NCBI GenBank assembly: GCA_045811525.1
Contig: JBJMTV010000021.1
Span: forward strand, 62,001 to 126,000
Reading direction: 5' to 3'
DNA from: VAZQ01 sp045811525
Lineage (GTDB): Bacteria > Pseudomonadota > Alphaproteobacteria > Rhizobiales > Xanthobacteraceae
DNA: 64,000 nt
Shown: piece after piece, positions 15,682-30,457 of the stretch
How positions within the stretch are numbered: the stretch's first letter is position 1
Layout of the letters: the number at the start of each line of letters is the position of its first letter
The notes under the pieces: model-generated
The model's database searches: none
What the model saw: only the letters and a program-made list of their open reading frames with translations
Told to the model about the DNA's origin: nothing
Made by a program: the position numbers and the translations under genes

Positions 15682-17394
15682 TCAATAGCGCGCCTCGTGC
15701 GTGGTCATCTTGGACATGTCGGGATAGAGCACCCCGACCGCACCTTTGAGCGCGGAGCGCGGGTTGTACCAAATGGCACCTTCGCGAGTGATCTCGATCT
15801 TGGGCAGATCACCCCGCTGGACTGCCGGATAAAAAGTAAATTGCTCGGTTGCAGGATCGAACTTGATGATCGCTCCGCCCATGGCACCGTCGGCGATCCA
15901 CAGCTTGTTGTTGTTGTCGGCCCATATGTCATAAGGCTCGGCATATGGCACGGGCATCTTGTACTCGACCATTTCGCCTGTTGCCGGATCGAGCTTGCCG
16001 ATCTTGCCGTTGCTGAAGACGCCGTACCAGATGATGCCGTTCTTATCGACGCTGCCGCGCCTGATGAGGCAGAACGGATCGTCCTGGTAGGCCGTCAGGG
16101 CCGGGTACTCGGTAAACACCTCCTCCTTCGGATCGAACTTGGCCATCCGACAGGCGGTAAACTGCGACATCCAGATGTTGCCCTGCCTGTCCTTGTCGGC
16201 TCCGTAGGGGTAGGAGCTCGGCGTCGGCGGCTCGTAGAGCGAGATCTTTCCCGTCTTGCTGTCGAGCTTCGCCAAGCGGTTGCCGTTGATGATGGTCAGC
16301 CAGATGTTGTCCTCGGCATCGACGATCGGATCGTGCCCGCGGCCCTTCAGGTAACCGCGCTGGTCGACCGGGAAACGGTCCATCTTCCCGGTCTTCGGAT
16401 CGAGGCGGCCGAATGCGAAGCCAACCGTCTCGCCCCACCAGACCATTCCTTTGGAATCAACTGTGATGCCGTGCGGGATTACCCCACGCTGCGGGAGCGG
16501 ATAGTGCTCCCATTTGACCGTACGGGGATCGAGCTTGACGACCGCATTGGGAGTTCCGCGATCGGTCATCCAGACATTGCCGTCATGATCGAAATACGGA
16601 TTTTGGCCGACGGGCTTTCCGCTCGTGCCGACCTTTGGCATCTCGTACTCGATGTACATGGCCTTGCCCAAGGCGGCCTCGTCCAACGGCATGTCCGTCG
16701 CAATCGCGAGGGCGCGACTCTTGCTGTTCGGCCCCATATAGGTGGCCAGATAGTCGAGCAGCAGCTGGCGCTCCTTTGGCGACATCTTGCCGGGCGCGAC
16801 GGAGACATCCATGCCTTCGTTGCGCTTGCTCATGCGGTTGATCAGTGCATCCCAGGCAAGACGATCCAGCGTCTTCAGGGCGAAGAAGTTGACCCCGTGG
16901 CAACTCATGCACACGCGCTCGAGCACCTCGCGGCCCGGTGCGCGCGGATAGACCGTGTCGTAGTTGGTGGAGAACTCGACGTCTTTGTCGGTGATGGTGG
17001 CGCGGCCCGGATAGGCGACTACCGTCGATGGACCATTGATCCCAGCTCGCGGCATTAACTCGGCCTCCTTGAGCGCAAAGTCCGCCTTGGCCGTTGCGCC
17101 CTGCGTGACTGTGATCTTCTGCGGGTCAGAGGAGAAGCCGCGGCGCGCGACGTGCACGTCGTAAACGCCCGGATAGAGATTGATCGCCTGATAGTTTCCG
17201 CCGGCGGTGTAAACCATGAACGTCACGCCCTTCTCGGCATTGCGCAGATAGACCTGCGCGGCCGTGAAAGGCTTCGGCGCAGTAACCGTGCCGGTCACCG
17301 CGCCGGTGCCGGCAATGGTGCTTTGCGCCTGTGCGGTGCCGGCGACGAGAACCCCGGCCAGAGCCAACACGACGAGCTTCCATCCGTGTAGCAT
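15682..17394 (-). CDS. Periplasmic cytochrome c / Vgb-like beta-propeller fusion
   Basis: 570 residues. The signal peptide (WKLVVLALAGVLVAGTAQAQ) directs it to the periplasm. Residues about 30-110 form a carboxypeptidase-regulatory-like beta-sandwich (GTVTAPKPFTAAQVYL, then INLYPGVYDVHVARRGF). Residues about 150-225 look like a cytochrome c domain with one heme site, CMSCH (C162, C165, H166), and a later YMGP methionine as possible axial ligand. From about 250 to the end there are repeats of the streptogramin lyase (Vgb) type: DHDGNVWMTDRGT, DSKGMVWWGETVG, DAEDNIWLTIING, DRQGNIWMSQFTA, DKNGIIWYGVFSN, DNNNKLWIADGAM. An electron-transfer or lyase/oxidase role in the periplasm is likely; the substrate is unknown. 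It stands alone between the kinase locus and the dehydrogenase. Confidence 0.82.
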   Translation of the reverse strand: MLHGWKLVVLALAGVLVAGTAQAQSTIAGTGAVTGTVTAPKPFTAAQVYLRNAEKGVTFMVYTAGGNYQAINLYPGVYDVHVARRGFSSDPQKITVTQGATAKADFALKEAELMPRAGINGPSTVVAYPGRATITDKDVEFSTNYDTVYPRAPGREVLERVCMSCHGVNFFALKTLDRLAWDALINRMSKRNEGMDVSVAPGKMSPKERQLLLDYLATYMGPNSKSRALAIATDMPLDEAALGKAMYIEYEMPKVGTSGKPVGQNPYFDHDGNVWMTDRGTPNAVVKLDPRTVKWEHYPLPQRGVIPHGITVDSKGMVWWGETVGFAFGRLDPKTGKMDRFPVDQRGYLKGRGHDPIVDAEDNIWLTIINGNRLAKLDSKTGKISLYEPPTPSSYPYGADKDRQGNIWMSQFTACRMAKFDPKEEVFTEYPALTAYQDDPFCLIRRGSVDKNGIIWYGVFSNGKIGKLDPATGEMVEYKMPVPYAEPYDIWADNNNKLWIADGAMGGAIIKFDPATEQFTFYPAVQRGDLPKIEITREGAIWYNPRSALKGAVGVLYPDMSKMTTHEARY

Positions 17395-17608
17395 GGGCTC
17401 ACTCCCTGATGCCTGATCTTGCTACGGCCTGCGTGCCCTGCATCTCGGACCGAAGCCGCAAATGTAAAGGCGTCCCCTGAGCTCACAGTGTCAGGATGCT
17501 TGTGGCAGACCAACACTACTCCATCGCGACAGGCGCGTCCCGGCGTTTTGCCGAAGAGCACGAGGTCAGCGCCTGCTGGGCGCGCAGTGTGCTGTTTAGC
17601 CCTCTCTG

Positions 17609-20572
17609 CTACTGCGCGGCTTCCAGGCGCTGCTGCTTCGAGCTTGCGAGCACGCGAATGCGCGCAATCAGCTCGGCGGGGCGGAAGCTGTCCTTGACGA
17701 GCACGGAATGCACACCCGAGTTCAGGCGCTTGCGGTCCTCGGCATCGAGGTCGCGGGCGGTCACCACAATGACCGGGATGTCGCGCCAAGCCGGTTCCTG
17801 CTGCAGCGCCGCGACGACCTGAAAGCCGTCCATCTCCGGCATCATGAGATCGAGCAGAATGAGGTCGGGCAACTGCTCGCGCAAGTGCGCAAGTGCCGCG
17901 TGCCCATTACCCGCCTCGTGCACGTCCCACTGTGCGCCTTCCAACCAACCGCGCAGGCGCGCGCGCTGATCGGCATCGTCGTCGACCATGAGCACGCGGG
18001 TGCGTGCAGCCGGACGCCGGTAACGGGCAAGCATGCGGTACAGCCGCTCGCGCTCAATCGGCTTGTTGAGATAGCCATCCGCGCCAAGCGCGGCGGCCCG
18101 GCGCTGCTTGTCGAGAATCGTGACCATGATCACCGGGATGTCGGCAAGCTCCTGATCCTGGCGCAACGCGGCCAACACCGACCAGCCGTCGAGGTCGGGC
18201 ATCATCACATCGAGGGTGATGCAGACAGGACGCAAATCGCGGGCAAGCTTCAGTCCCTGCAGTCCGCCCTCGGCCGTGACGACGGAGTAGCCCGCGGCAG
18301 TGAGATGCTCGGAAATCAGCTCGCGTGCGGTCACATCATCGTCGATCACCAGCACACAATCGCCACTGCCGCCGCCAAGCGCCTCCGCCGAGCGCTCACG
18401 GGGCGCCGGCAACCGAACGGTAAACACCGATCCCTTGCCGGGCTCGCTTGCTACCGTCACGTCGCCTCCCATCATGCGCGCGAGCCTGCGGCTGATGGCC
18501 AGGCCGAGACCGGTGCCGCCATAGCGCTTGGCCGTCGAGGCTTCGGCCTGGCTGAACTCCTGGAAGAGCCTGCCCAGCTGCTCCGCGGTCATGCCGATGC
18601 CGCTATCGGCAACGGCAAATTCGATCCAGCTGCCGCCGTTCGTCACGCGCTCCGCCCGCAAGGTGACTTGACCGTCTTTGGTGAACTTGCACGCATTGCT
18701 GAGGAGATTGAGCAGAATTTGGCGAAGGCGCATGGGGTCGATGCTGATAGTGCCGAGGTTCGCAGCGCCCTCGACGACCAGCTGATTGCCATTCTGCTTC
18801 GCGAGATGCCCGGCCGTGCCGACCACCTCCTCGAGCAACGGCAGGAGGCTCACCGACTCGGGACTGAGCTCGAGCTTGCCCGCCTCGATCTTCGACAAGT
18901 CGAGCACCTGGTTGATCAGCCCGAGCAGATGCGTCCCCGCCGCGTGCACGCGCCTGAGCGGCTCCAGCGCCTTCTCAGTGCCGAACCGCGCGGCATTGTT
19001 CGACATCATCTCGGTCAATCCGATGATGGCATTGAGCGGGGTGCGCAGCTCGTGGCTCATGCTCGCCAAAAACTGTGACTTGTGCTCGCTCGCCTCCTGC
19101 AGTTGACGGCTCTTCTCCTGAATCTGCTCGAACAGCCGCACGTTCTCGATGGCGATCGCGGCCTGATCAGCGAAGGTCGAAACAAGCTCGATTTGCTTTT
19201 CGCTGAACGGCCGCACCGCACGCCGCGTAAGCGCCAGCACACCGATCGGTTTGCCTTCCCGCATCATCGGGACGCCGAGGTTGGTGCGAAAACCACCGAG
19301 GCGTTGCGCTTCGGCGAACGCGTAGTCGGGATCGGCGAGCACATCGGGGATATGGATGATCTTGCCTTCGAGCAGCGTGCGTCCGGTGATGGTAGCGCGC
19401 TCCGGCCTGACCGGCAGATCACGGACGAACGCGATGAATTCGGGCGAGAAGCCGTAGGACTCGGCGCGGTAGAACACCCCATCGCGCTGACGGGTGATCG
19501 TGCCCTGCTCGGCATCGCACAAGTGCGCGGCGGACTCGACGAGAGTCTGCAGCACGGCCTGCAAATCGAAAGTGGAGCGGCTGATCACCTTGAGCACGTC
19601 GGCCGTCGCCGTCTGCTGTGCCAGCGACTCCCGAAGCTCGCTCATGAGCCGCGCGTTCTCGATGGCGATGACCGCCTGATCCGCAAACGTGGTGGCGAGC
19701 TCGATTTGCTTCGGGCTGAACGGACGCACCTCGGAACGGCGCAACGAGAGCGAGCCAATGCCTTCACGCCCTCGCAACAACGGGACCGAGAGTACGGTGC
19801 GACCGCCCATGCTCGTCGCCAGCGCCTGGCCTTCGGGAAATTCGTTCGCCTCGGCGACGATGTCGTGCACATGAACCGCTCGCCGATCGATGACGGCCCG
19901 ACCGGCGGTCCAGCCGCGGCCGATCCGCACTCCGGCGCTTGCCTTCATTGCGTCAGCGGGGATCGGCCCGTGGTGCGCTCCGAACAGCAGCGCATCGCCA
20001 TCGCGCAGCAGGAGTACGGCGTCGAACGCGTCGCATAGTCGTGCCGCCGACTCCGTCAGCGTTTGGAGCACCGGCTGCAGATCGAAAACGGAACGGCTGA
20101 TCACCTTGAGCACGTCGGCCGTGGCGGTCTGTTGTGCCAGCGACTCCGTCAGCTCGCGGTTGCGCGCGGCAAGCTCGTCGTGCAGGCGCTTGCGCTCGAG
20201 CGAGGCACCGACACGGGCGCGCAACAACGTCGCGTTGAAGGGCTTGGCCAGGTAATCGTCGGCGCCGAGCTCGACGCAGCGTATGACGCTGTCGATCTCG
20301 TCGACGGCAGAGATCATAATGACTGGAATGTGACGCAGGCTCTCGTCGCCCTTCATGCGCTCGAGCACCTCGTAGCCGTTGAGCTTTGGCATCATGATAT
20401 CGAGCAGCACGAGATCGAACGGCTTCGAGCGCACGACCTCGAGCGCCTGCTCTCCATCGGCGGCGGTGGTGACATTGAGGTAACCCTGGCGCGCGAGACG
20501 CCGGGTCAGCGCAAAGCGGTTGTCATCGACGTCATCAACCACCAGCAGTGCGGGTTCGGCGGGACTCACCAT
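17609..20572 (-). CDS. Soluble hybrid histidine kinase (REC-GAF-GAF-HisKA-HATPase-REC-REC)
   Basis: 987 residues with no membrane segment, so cytoplasmic. Order: receiver with phospho-acceptor D58 (LVLLDIMMPKLNG); two GAF-type sensory units, each opened by SLAQQTATADVLKVIS, near residues 147 and 324; the HisKA dimerisation domain with H507 (ASMSHELRTPLNAI); a HATPase domain with VADSGIGM and YGGTGLGLAIS; and two further receivers with D788 (LDVMMPDLDG) and D908 (LDLMMPEMDG). The three receivers suggest a branched or multi-step phosphorelay, the first perhaps acting as input. No histidine phosphotransfer domain is present. It lies 133 bases downstream of the single-domain response regulator, with the same orientation, and shares GAF units with the larger kinase, from which it probably derives by duplication. 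Confidence 0.93.
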   Translation of the reverse strand: MVSPAEPALLVVDDVDDNRFALTRRLARQGYLNVTTAADGEQALEVVRSKPFDLVLLDIMMPKLNGYEVLERMKGDESLRHIPVIMISAVDEIDSVIRCVELGADDYLAKPFNATLLRARVGASLERKRLHDELAARNRELTESLAQQTATADVLKVISRSVFDLQPVLQTLTESAARLCDAFDAVLLLRDGDALLFGAHHGPIPADAMKASAGVRIGRGWTAGRAVIDRRAVHVHDIVAEANEFPEGQALATSMGGRTVLSVPLLRGREGIGSLSLRRSEVRPFSPKQIELATTFADQAVIAIENARLMSELRESLAQQTATADVLKVISRSTFDLQAVLQTLVESAAHLCDAEQGTITRQRDGVFYRAESYGFSPEFIAFVRDLPVRPERATITGRTLLEGKIIHIPDVLADPDYAFAEAQRLGGFRTNLGVPMMREGKPIGVLALTRRAVRPFSEKQIELVSTFADQAAIAIENVRLFEQIQEKSRQLQEASEHKSQFLASMSHELRTPLNAIIGLTEMMSNNAARFGTEKALEPLRRVHAAGTHLLGLINQVLDLSKIEAGKLELSPESVSLLPLLEEVVGTAGHLAKQNGNQLVVEGAANLGTISIDPMRLRQILLNLLSNACKFTKDGQVTLRAERVTNGGSWIEFAVADSGIGMTAEQLGRLFQEFSQAEASTAKRYGGTGLGLAISRRLARMMGGDVTVASEPGKGSVFTVRLPAPRERSAEALGGGSGDCVLVIDDDVTARELISEHLTAAGYSVVTAEGGLQGLKLARDLRPVCITLDVMMPDLDGWSVLAALRQDQELADIPVIMVTILDKQRRAAALGADGYLNKPIERERLYRMLARYRRPAARTRVLMVDDDADQRARLRGWLEGAQWDVHEAGNGHAALAHLREQLPDLILLDLMMPEMDGFQVVAALQQEPAWRDIPVIVVTARDLDAEDRKRLNSGVHSVLVKDSFRPAELIARIRVLASSKQQRLEAAQ

Positions 20573-20705
20573 TCGCCGAAGGCCCCAGCCCTTCGCCTTA
20601 CCGAGGTTACCCAGTGCCGGAGCGCACCGGCCGTGCGCGCGCCGGGCAAGAGGGTGGAGGTCAGGCCGGGCGAGCAGCGGCTGGAATGCTTCATCGCTCG
20701 CCAGA

Positions 20706-21061
20706 TCACGGCGCCAGTGCCTTTATTTTCCCGATGAGCCGCGCCAGCTCCACCGGCTTGGTGTCGAAGTCGTCGCAACCGGCGGCAAGTGCCGCCTCGC
20801 GGTCACCGGGCATAGCATTGGCGGTCAGAGCAATCACGGGGATCCCCTTGGTGCCCGGCTCCGACTTGATCCGCCGCGTGGCTTCTGTTCCATCGAAATC
20901 GGGGAGCGTGATGTCCATCAGAATGAGATCGGGTCGCTCGGAGCCGGCCATGGCGACCCCCTGCGCACCGTCGGTTGCGACTACGACAACATAGCCCGCA
21001 CGCGTAAGCCTCGCCTTGAGCATATAGACGTTATCGTCGTTGTCCTCGACGTAAAGAATTT

Positions 21062-21065
<4 letters not shown>
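20706..21065 (-). CDS. Single-domain response regulator
   Basis: 119 residues that form one receiver domain and nothing else. The acidic pair is at YVEDNDDN (residues 5-12), the phospho-acceptor is D51 (LILMDITLPDFDG), the conserved threonine is in ALTAN, and the lysine is in TKPVE. Having no output domain, it must act by protein contact, as DivK/CheY-like regulators do, or relay a phosphate between the two kinases beside it. Its ATG overlaps the stop of the seven-GAF kinase by four bases (ATGA), so it is translationally coupled to that kinase and is its natural partner. Confidence 0.93.
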
Positions 21066-26452
<5,387 letters not shown>

Positions 26453-26591
26453 CGCAGTCCCTCGCCGTCCGCCGTCTTCTCACGCGGCTTGTCGCGGCTT
26501 TGTGGAACCTACGCGACGGCTGCACCCGGCTCAATGGCGCGAAGCAACCTTGGTTTCCATTGGGGGCACGAATCCGGATGCGACGCGTGCG

Positions 26592-27077
26592 TTATTCGGC
26601 GGCGTCACTGCGTGACCAGCGCTGCGCGAGTGCATCGTCGGCGGACTTGGCGTCGACCCAACGTCTTTCGCTCTCCCCAGCGCTCGCATACTCGACCTGC
26701 TTCCAGAAGGGGGCACGGGTCTTGAGATAGTCCATGAGGAACTCGGCGGCGGCGAACGCCGCCTGCCGGTGTGCCGCAGCAGTGATGACCAGCACGATGT
26801 CCTCGCCGGGCAAGATGCGGCCGTGCCGATGAATGACAGTCACGCCGAGAAGGGGCCAGCGCTGCCGAGCGTCCTCGACGTGCCGCGCAATCTCCGCTTC
26901 CGCCATGCCAGGGTAGTGCTCGAGCGTCATGGCCGCGAGCTGATTGCCCGCTTCGTCGCCGCGGCAGATGCCCGTAAAGGTCACAACGGCACCGACTTCG
27001 CTGCGGCTGTGCGCGAGTGCTCCCACCTCGACAGCCAAGTCGAAGGGATCGCGCTGCAGGCGGACGGTGACGGTCAT
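26592..27077 (-). CDS. moaE: Molybdopterin synthase catalytic subunit
   Basis: 161 residues. MoaE joins two MoaD subunits and transfers their sulfur to precursor Z (cPMP) to make molybdopterin dithiolene. Family motifs seen are GAVVTFTGICRGDE, MTLEHYPGMAE, VTVIHRHGRILPGEDIVLV, and YLKTRAPFWKQVEY, which contains the catalytic lysine region. It follows moaD on the same strand with a 133-base spacer, an order fixed in many alphaproteobacteria. The extra C-terminal tail of about 20 residues after the conserved WKQVEY region is within family range. Start ATG at 27077. Confidence 0.95.
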   Translation of the reverse strand: MTVTVRLQRDPFDLAVEVGALAHSRSEVGAVVTFTGICRGDEAGNQLAAMTLEHYPGMAEAEIARHVEDARQRWPLLGVTVIHRHGRILPGEDIVLVITAAAHRQAAFAAAEFLMDYLKTRAPFWKQVEYASAGESERRWVDAKSADDALAQRWSRSDAAE

Positions 27078-27210
27078 GTCAGTCCAGAGCTTGTGGGTTG
27101 CGCACCGGCCACGACACTCACTTCGTCTTCGCCTCCCCCTGAAGCGGCGCCTTTCACGGCGAGGAGGAACAGCGCCTCCGTGGCCCGTTCACGGGCAAGC
27201 ATGAGCCAGC

Positions 27211-27462
27211 TCATCCGCCGGTCATCGGCGGAAACAACGCGATCTCGCGTGCTCCGGCGATGCCGCTCTCGGGACGCACATGGGCACGATCGATGGCGGC
27301 ACGAACCACCTTGGGATTGGCAAATGCGTGCGCATATTCTGCGCCGCGCCCGCTCAGCCATTGCAGGAGATCAGCGATGGTGGCGACGGACGGCGGCGGC
27401 TCGACCTCCTCCTCGGTCTTGCCGATGCGCTCGCGCAGCCAGGCGAAATAAAGCACCTTCAC
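27211..27462 (-). CDS. moaD: Molybdopterin synthase sulfur carrier subunit
   Basis: 83 residues with a ubiquitin-like fold: KVLYFAWLRERIGKTEEEV at the start and the essential C-terminal Gly-Gly at the end (FPPMTGG), which is thiocarboxylated and donates sulfur in molybdopterin synthesis. The start is a GTG at 27462 with a strong GGAGGA box about ten bases upstream. pgsA lies 48 bases upstream and moaE downstream, so they form one unit. Confidence 0.94.
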   Translation of the reverse strand: MKVLYFAWLRERIGKTEEEVEPPPSVATIADLLQWLSGRGAEYAHAFANPKVVRAAIDRAHVRPESGIAGAREIALFPPMTGG

Positions 27463-27510
27463 GGCTCTCTGTCCTCCTTCATGGCGCGTGCGCCCGAGCT
27501 CGCGTCCCGA

Positions 27511-28116
27511 TCACTCGTCAATGAGATGACGCACGCCGGCACGGAAATAATCATAGCCGGTATAGAGGGTGAGCAATGCCGAGAGCCAGATCAAGGTCAG
27601 CCCGATCGGCGTCACCACCGGCAGCACCGCGTCACCCGCGTCTCCAGCAACGAGAAAGCCGACTGCCACCATCTGCAGGGTCGTCTTCCAGCGCGCGAGT
27701 TGCGTGACCGGGACACTGACGCGCAGCTCCGCCAGATATTCGCGCAGCCCGGAGACCAGGATCTCGCGACAGAGGATGACAATGGCGGCCCATAGCGACC
27801 AGCCGCGAATGGTGCCGTCCGCCGCAAGCATGAGGAGGCACGACGATACCAGCAGCTTGTCGGCAATCGGATCGAGCATGCGGCCGAAGCTCGACTGCTC
27901 TCCCCATTTGCGCGCGTAATAGCCATCGAGCACATCCGTGACACCAGCCGAGATGAAGATGGCCAGCGCGACCCAGCGCAACCACAACCCGCCCTGCAGG
28001 ATGTCCTGCCAATAAAGGCAAGCGACGACAGCAGGAACAGCAGCAATCCGGCCATAGGTCAGGAGATTTGCGACCGCGAGCGGCCGCGCTGGAACGTGTC
28101 TCGTCACGACATCCAT
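27511..28116 (-). CDS. pgsA: CDP-diacylglycerol-glycerol-3-phosphate 3-phosphatidyltransferase
   Basis: 201 residues from the ATG at 28116; the frame is open for 31 more codons upstream but family length and the NLLTYGRIAAVP opening favour this start. PgsA makes phosphatidylglycerol phosphate at the inner membrane. The CDP-alcohol phosphotransferase signature D-x2-DG-x2-AR-x8-G-x3-D-x3-D is complete (VLDGYYARKW, then GRMLDPIADK). Several hydrophobic helices surround it. It follows uvrC by about 200 bases and precedes moaD, an order common in Hyphomicrobiales. Confidence 0.94.
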   Translation of the reverse strand: MDVVTRHVPARPLAVANLLTYGRIAAVPAVVACLYWQDILQGGLWLRWVALAIFISAGVTDVLDGYYARKWGEQSSFGRMLDPIADKLLVSSCLLMLAADGTIRGWSLWAAIVILCREILVSGLREYLAELRVSVPVTQLARWKTTLQMVAVGFLVAGDAGDAVLPVVTPIGLTLIWLSALLTLYTGYDYFRAGVRHLIDE

Positions 28117-28312
28117 GGACCGAACCAATACCCTTGCCGCCCCGGCGTCAAACCGGATGACAGCGGCGTCCCAGAGGCCCTGCCCGGCGTCAAGGGAGGC
28201 CGGGGCCAATCATAGATAAGCCGCCCCGTGCCAGGCGCCAGACATGATCGCAACGCGCCTTTCGGCGAGGCGGCGACACCCAGAACGACGCCGAGCATGA
28301 CACCGCAAATCC

Positions 28313-30349
28313 CTACGCCGCGCCAGAATGAAAAAAATCGTAAATCTTGCGCGCGGTCTCGGCACTGATCCCTGCCACCTTGGCCAGGTCGGCGGCTCCG
28401 GCGCGCTCGATTGCCTTCAACGTGCCGAAGTGATGCAGCAGCGCGCGCTTTCGGGCTGGGCCGACGCCCGGAATTTCCTGCAGCCCGGCTTCCCGGATGT
28501 CGCGCCGGCGGCGCACGCGATGTGATCCGACTGCGAAGCGATGTGCCTCGTCGCGCAGCCGTTGCAGGAAATAGAGCACCGGATCGCGCGGCCTCAACTT
28601 GAAGGGCTCCCGACCCGGGAGGAAGAAGGTCTCAATGCCGGCGTCGCGATCCGGCCCTTTGGCGATCGCCACAAGTGGCAGGTCGGCGATGCCTAGAGCA
28701 GCGAGCGTCTCCTGTGCGGCCGAGAGCTGGCCGCGACCGCCGTCTATGAGGACGAGGTCGGGCCAGGGGTGCTCGGCGTTTGCGTCCGGAGCCCAATGGG
28801 CTTCGCTCGCTGTGCCCTCCTCCGCCAATTGCTCGAGCGGCACCGAGGGCGTCTCCCGCGGGCGTGGGCCTTCGCTCAGGAGACGCTTGAAACGGCGGTT
28901 GAGCACTTCCCGCAGCATGGCGAAGTCGTCGCCCGGCGTGAGCTCGGCGGAGCGGATATTGAATTTGCGGTACTGGTTCTTCTGAAACCCCTCCGCCCCG
29001 GCGACCACCATGGCCCCAACCGCATTGGTCCCCTGAATGTGACTGTTGTCGTACACCTCGATACGCCGGGGTGGCTGCGGCAAAGCAAAAGCACCCGCGA
29101 GCCCGGCGAGCAGTGCGCGCTGCGAGGCAGTGTCGGCAAGCTTGCGCGCCAGCGCCTCGCGGGCATTGGCCAGCGCGTGATCGACGAGGTCTTTCTTCTC
29201 GCCGCGCTGGGGAACGCTGACATCGACGCGATGACCGCTTTTCGTGGCAAGCGCCTCGGCCAGGAGTGCGCGCTCCTCGATCTCGTGCGAGAGAAAAATG
29301 CAGCGCGGACACGGCTTGTCATCATAGAACTGGGCGACGAAGGCCCCGAGCACCGCGGCCGGCCCAAGCGCGCGATCGGCCTTCGGGAAATAGGCGCGAT
29401 TGCCCCAGTTCTGGCCGGCGCGGAAGAAGAACACCTCGACACAGGAGAAGCCACCGTCCTGATGGACGGCGAACACATCTGCCTCCTCGACGCCGCGCGG
29501 ATTGATGCCTTGATGCGACACCACCGCTGAAAGAGCGGCCAGGCGATCGCGAAAGATCGCGGCGCGCTCGAAATCCAGGGCCGCCGAGGCGCTCTCCATC
29601 TCTGAGGCCAACTCGTCCTTCACAGCCTGGCTCTTACCGGAAAGAAAGCCGTGCGCCTCACGCACGAGTTGCGAGTACTCGGGAAACGCGATCTCGCGCG
29701 TGCACGGGCCGGAGCAGCGCTTGATCTGGTAGAGCAGACAAGGGCGCGTGCGGCCTTCGAAGAAGCCGTCGGAGCAGGAGCGCAGCAGGAACGCGCGCTG
29801 CAGGGCCGTAATGGTGCGGTTGACGGCCCAGACCGAGGCGAACGGACCGTAGTACTTTCCCGGCCGGGTTTGTGCGCCGCGATGCTTGAGAATCTGCGGT
29901 GCCCAATGATCTGAGGTGATGAGGATATAGGGAAATGACTTATCGTCGCGCAGGAGCACGTTGAAACGCGGGCGCAGCCGCTTGATGAGGTTCGCTTCAA
30001 GCAGAAGCGCCTCCGTCTCGGTTGCCGTCGAGACGAATTCCAGCGACGCCGTCGCTGCGATCATGCGCTCAATGCGCGGCTCGTAACCAGTCGGACGGGT
30101 ATAGGCGACGATGCGCTTTCTGATGTTCTTCGCCTTGCCGACGTAGAGCACGTCTCCCTTCGCGTCGATCATGCGGTAGACACCGGGAGCCGACGGTGCG
30201 TGTCGCGCATGACGGGCGATGGCGGCGCGGCCAGCCGCGAGCGGGGCAAGCCCGGCCGAGAGGTCGATCTCCGGCTCCGGCAGCGACTGCTCTTCTTCCT
30301 CGTCGGTGAGCTCGGTCGACGGATCGATGTCTTTCTTCGGCACAGTCAT
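28313..30349 (-). CDS. uvrC: Excinuclease ABC subunit C
   Basis: 678 residues from the ATG at 30349. UvrC makes both cuts beside a DNA lesion in nucleotide excision repair. An acidic N-terminal extension of about 45 residues precedes the GIY-YIG nuclease domain (APGVYRMIDAKGDVLYVGKA), which makes the 3' cut. A cysteine cluster (CLLYQIKRCSGPCTR), the UVR helix (AVKDELASEMESASAALDFE) that contacts UvrB, the RNase H-like endonuclease domain for the 5' cut (RIEVYDNSHIQGTNAVGAMV, then LVLIDGGRGQLSAA), and C-terminal helix-hairpin-helix repeats (LQEIPGVGPARKRALLHHFG) follow in the expected order. An alternative start 12 codons upstream (30385) adds no conserved sequence. Confidence 0.95.
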   Translation of the reverse strand: MTVPKKDIDPSTELTDEEEEQSLPEPEIDLSAGLAPLAAGRAAIARHARHAPSAPGVYRMIDAKGDVLYVGKAKNIRKRIVAYTRPTGYEPRIERMIAATASLEFVSTATETEALLLEANLIKRLRPRFNVLLRDDKSFPYILITSDHWAPQILKHRGAQTRPGKYYGPFASVWAVNRTITALQRAFLLRSCSDGFFEGRTRPCLLYQIKRCSGPCTREIAFPEYSQLVREAHGFLSGKSQAVKDELASEMESASAALDFERAAIFRDRLAALSAVVSHQGINPRGVEEADVFAVHQDGGFSCVEVFFFRAGQNWGNRAYFPKADRALGPAAVLGAFVAQFYDDKPCPRCIFLSHEIEERALLAEALATKSGHRVDVSVPQRGEKKDLVDHALANAREALARKLADTASQRALLAGLAGAFALPQPPRRIEVYDNSHIQGTNAVGAMVVAGAEGFQKNQYRKFNIRSAELTPGDDFAMLREVLNRRFKRLLSEGPRPRETPSVPLEQLAEEGTASEAHWAPDANAEHPWPDLVLIDGGRGQLSAAQETLAALGIADLPLVAIAKGPDRDAGIETFFLPGREPFKLRPRDPVLYFLQRLRDEAHRFAVGSHRVRRRRDIREAGLQEIPGVGPARKRALLHHFGTLKAIERAGAADLAKVAGISAETARKIYDFFHSGAA

Positions 30350-30457
30350 GCCGGAAAGGTAAGCGCTCGGTGGAAGCTGGACCACCCGCGGCCTACACCT
30401 GCGGGTCTCGCCGATCCTGGCAAATGCGAGACCGGCTTGATCCTGGATCGGGTAGGT

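Noticed and set aside
15445..17058. A 537-codon frame opposite the cytochrome/propeller gene
   Set aside because: Antisense shadow; the minus-strand protein has signal peptide, heme motif and repeats.
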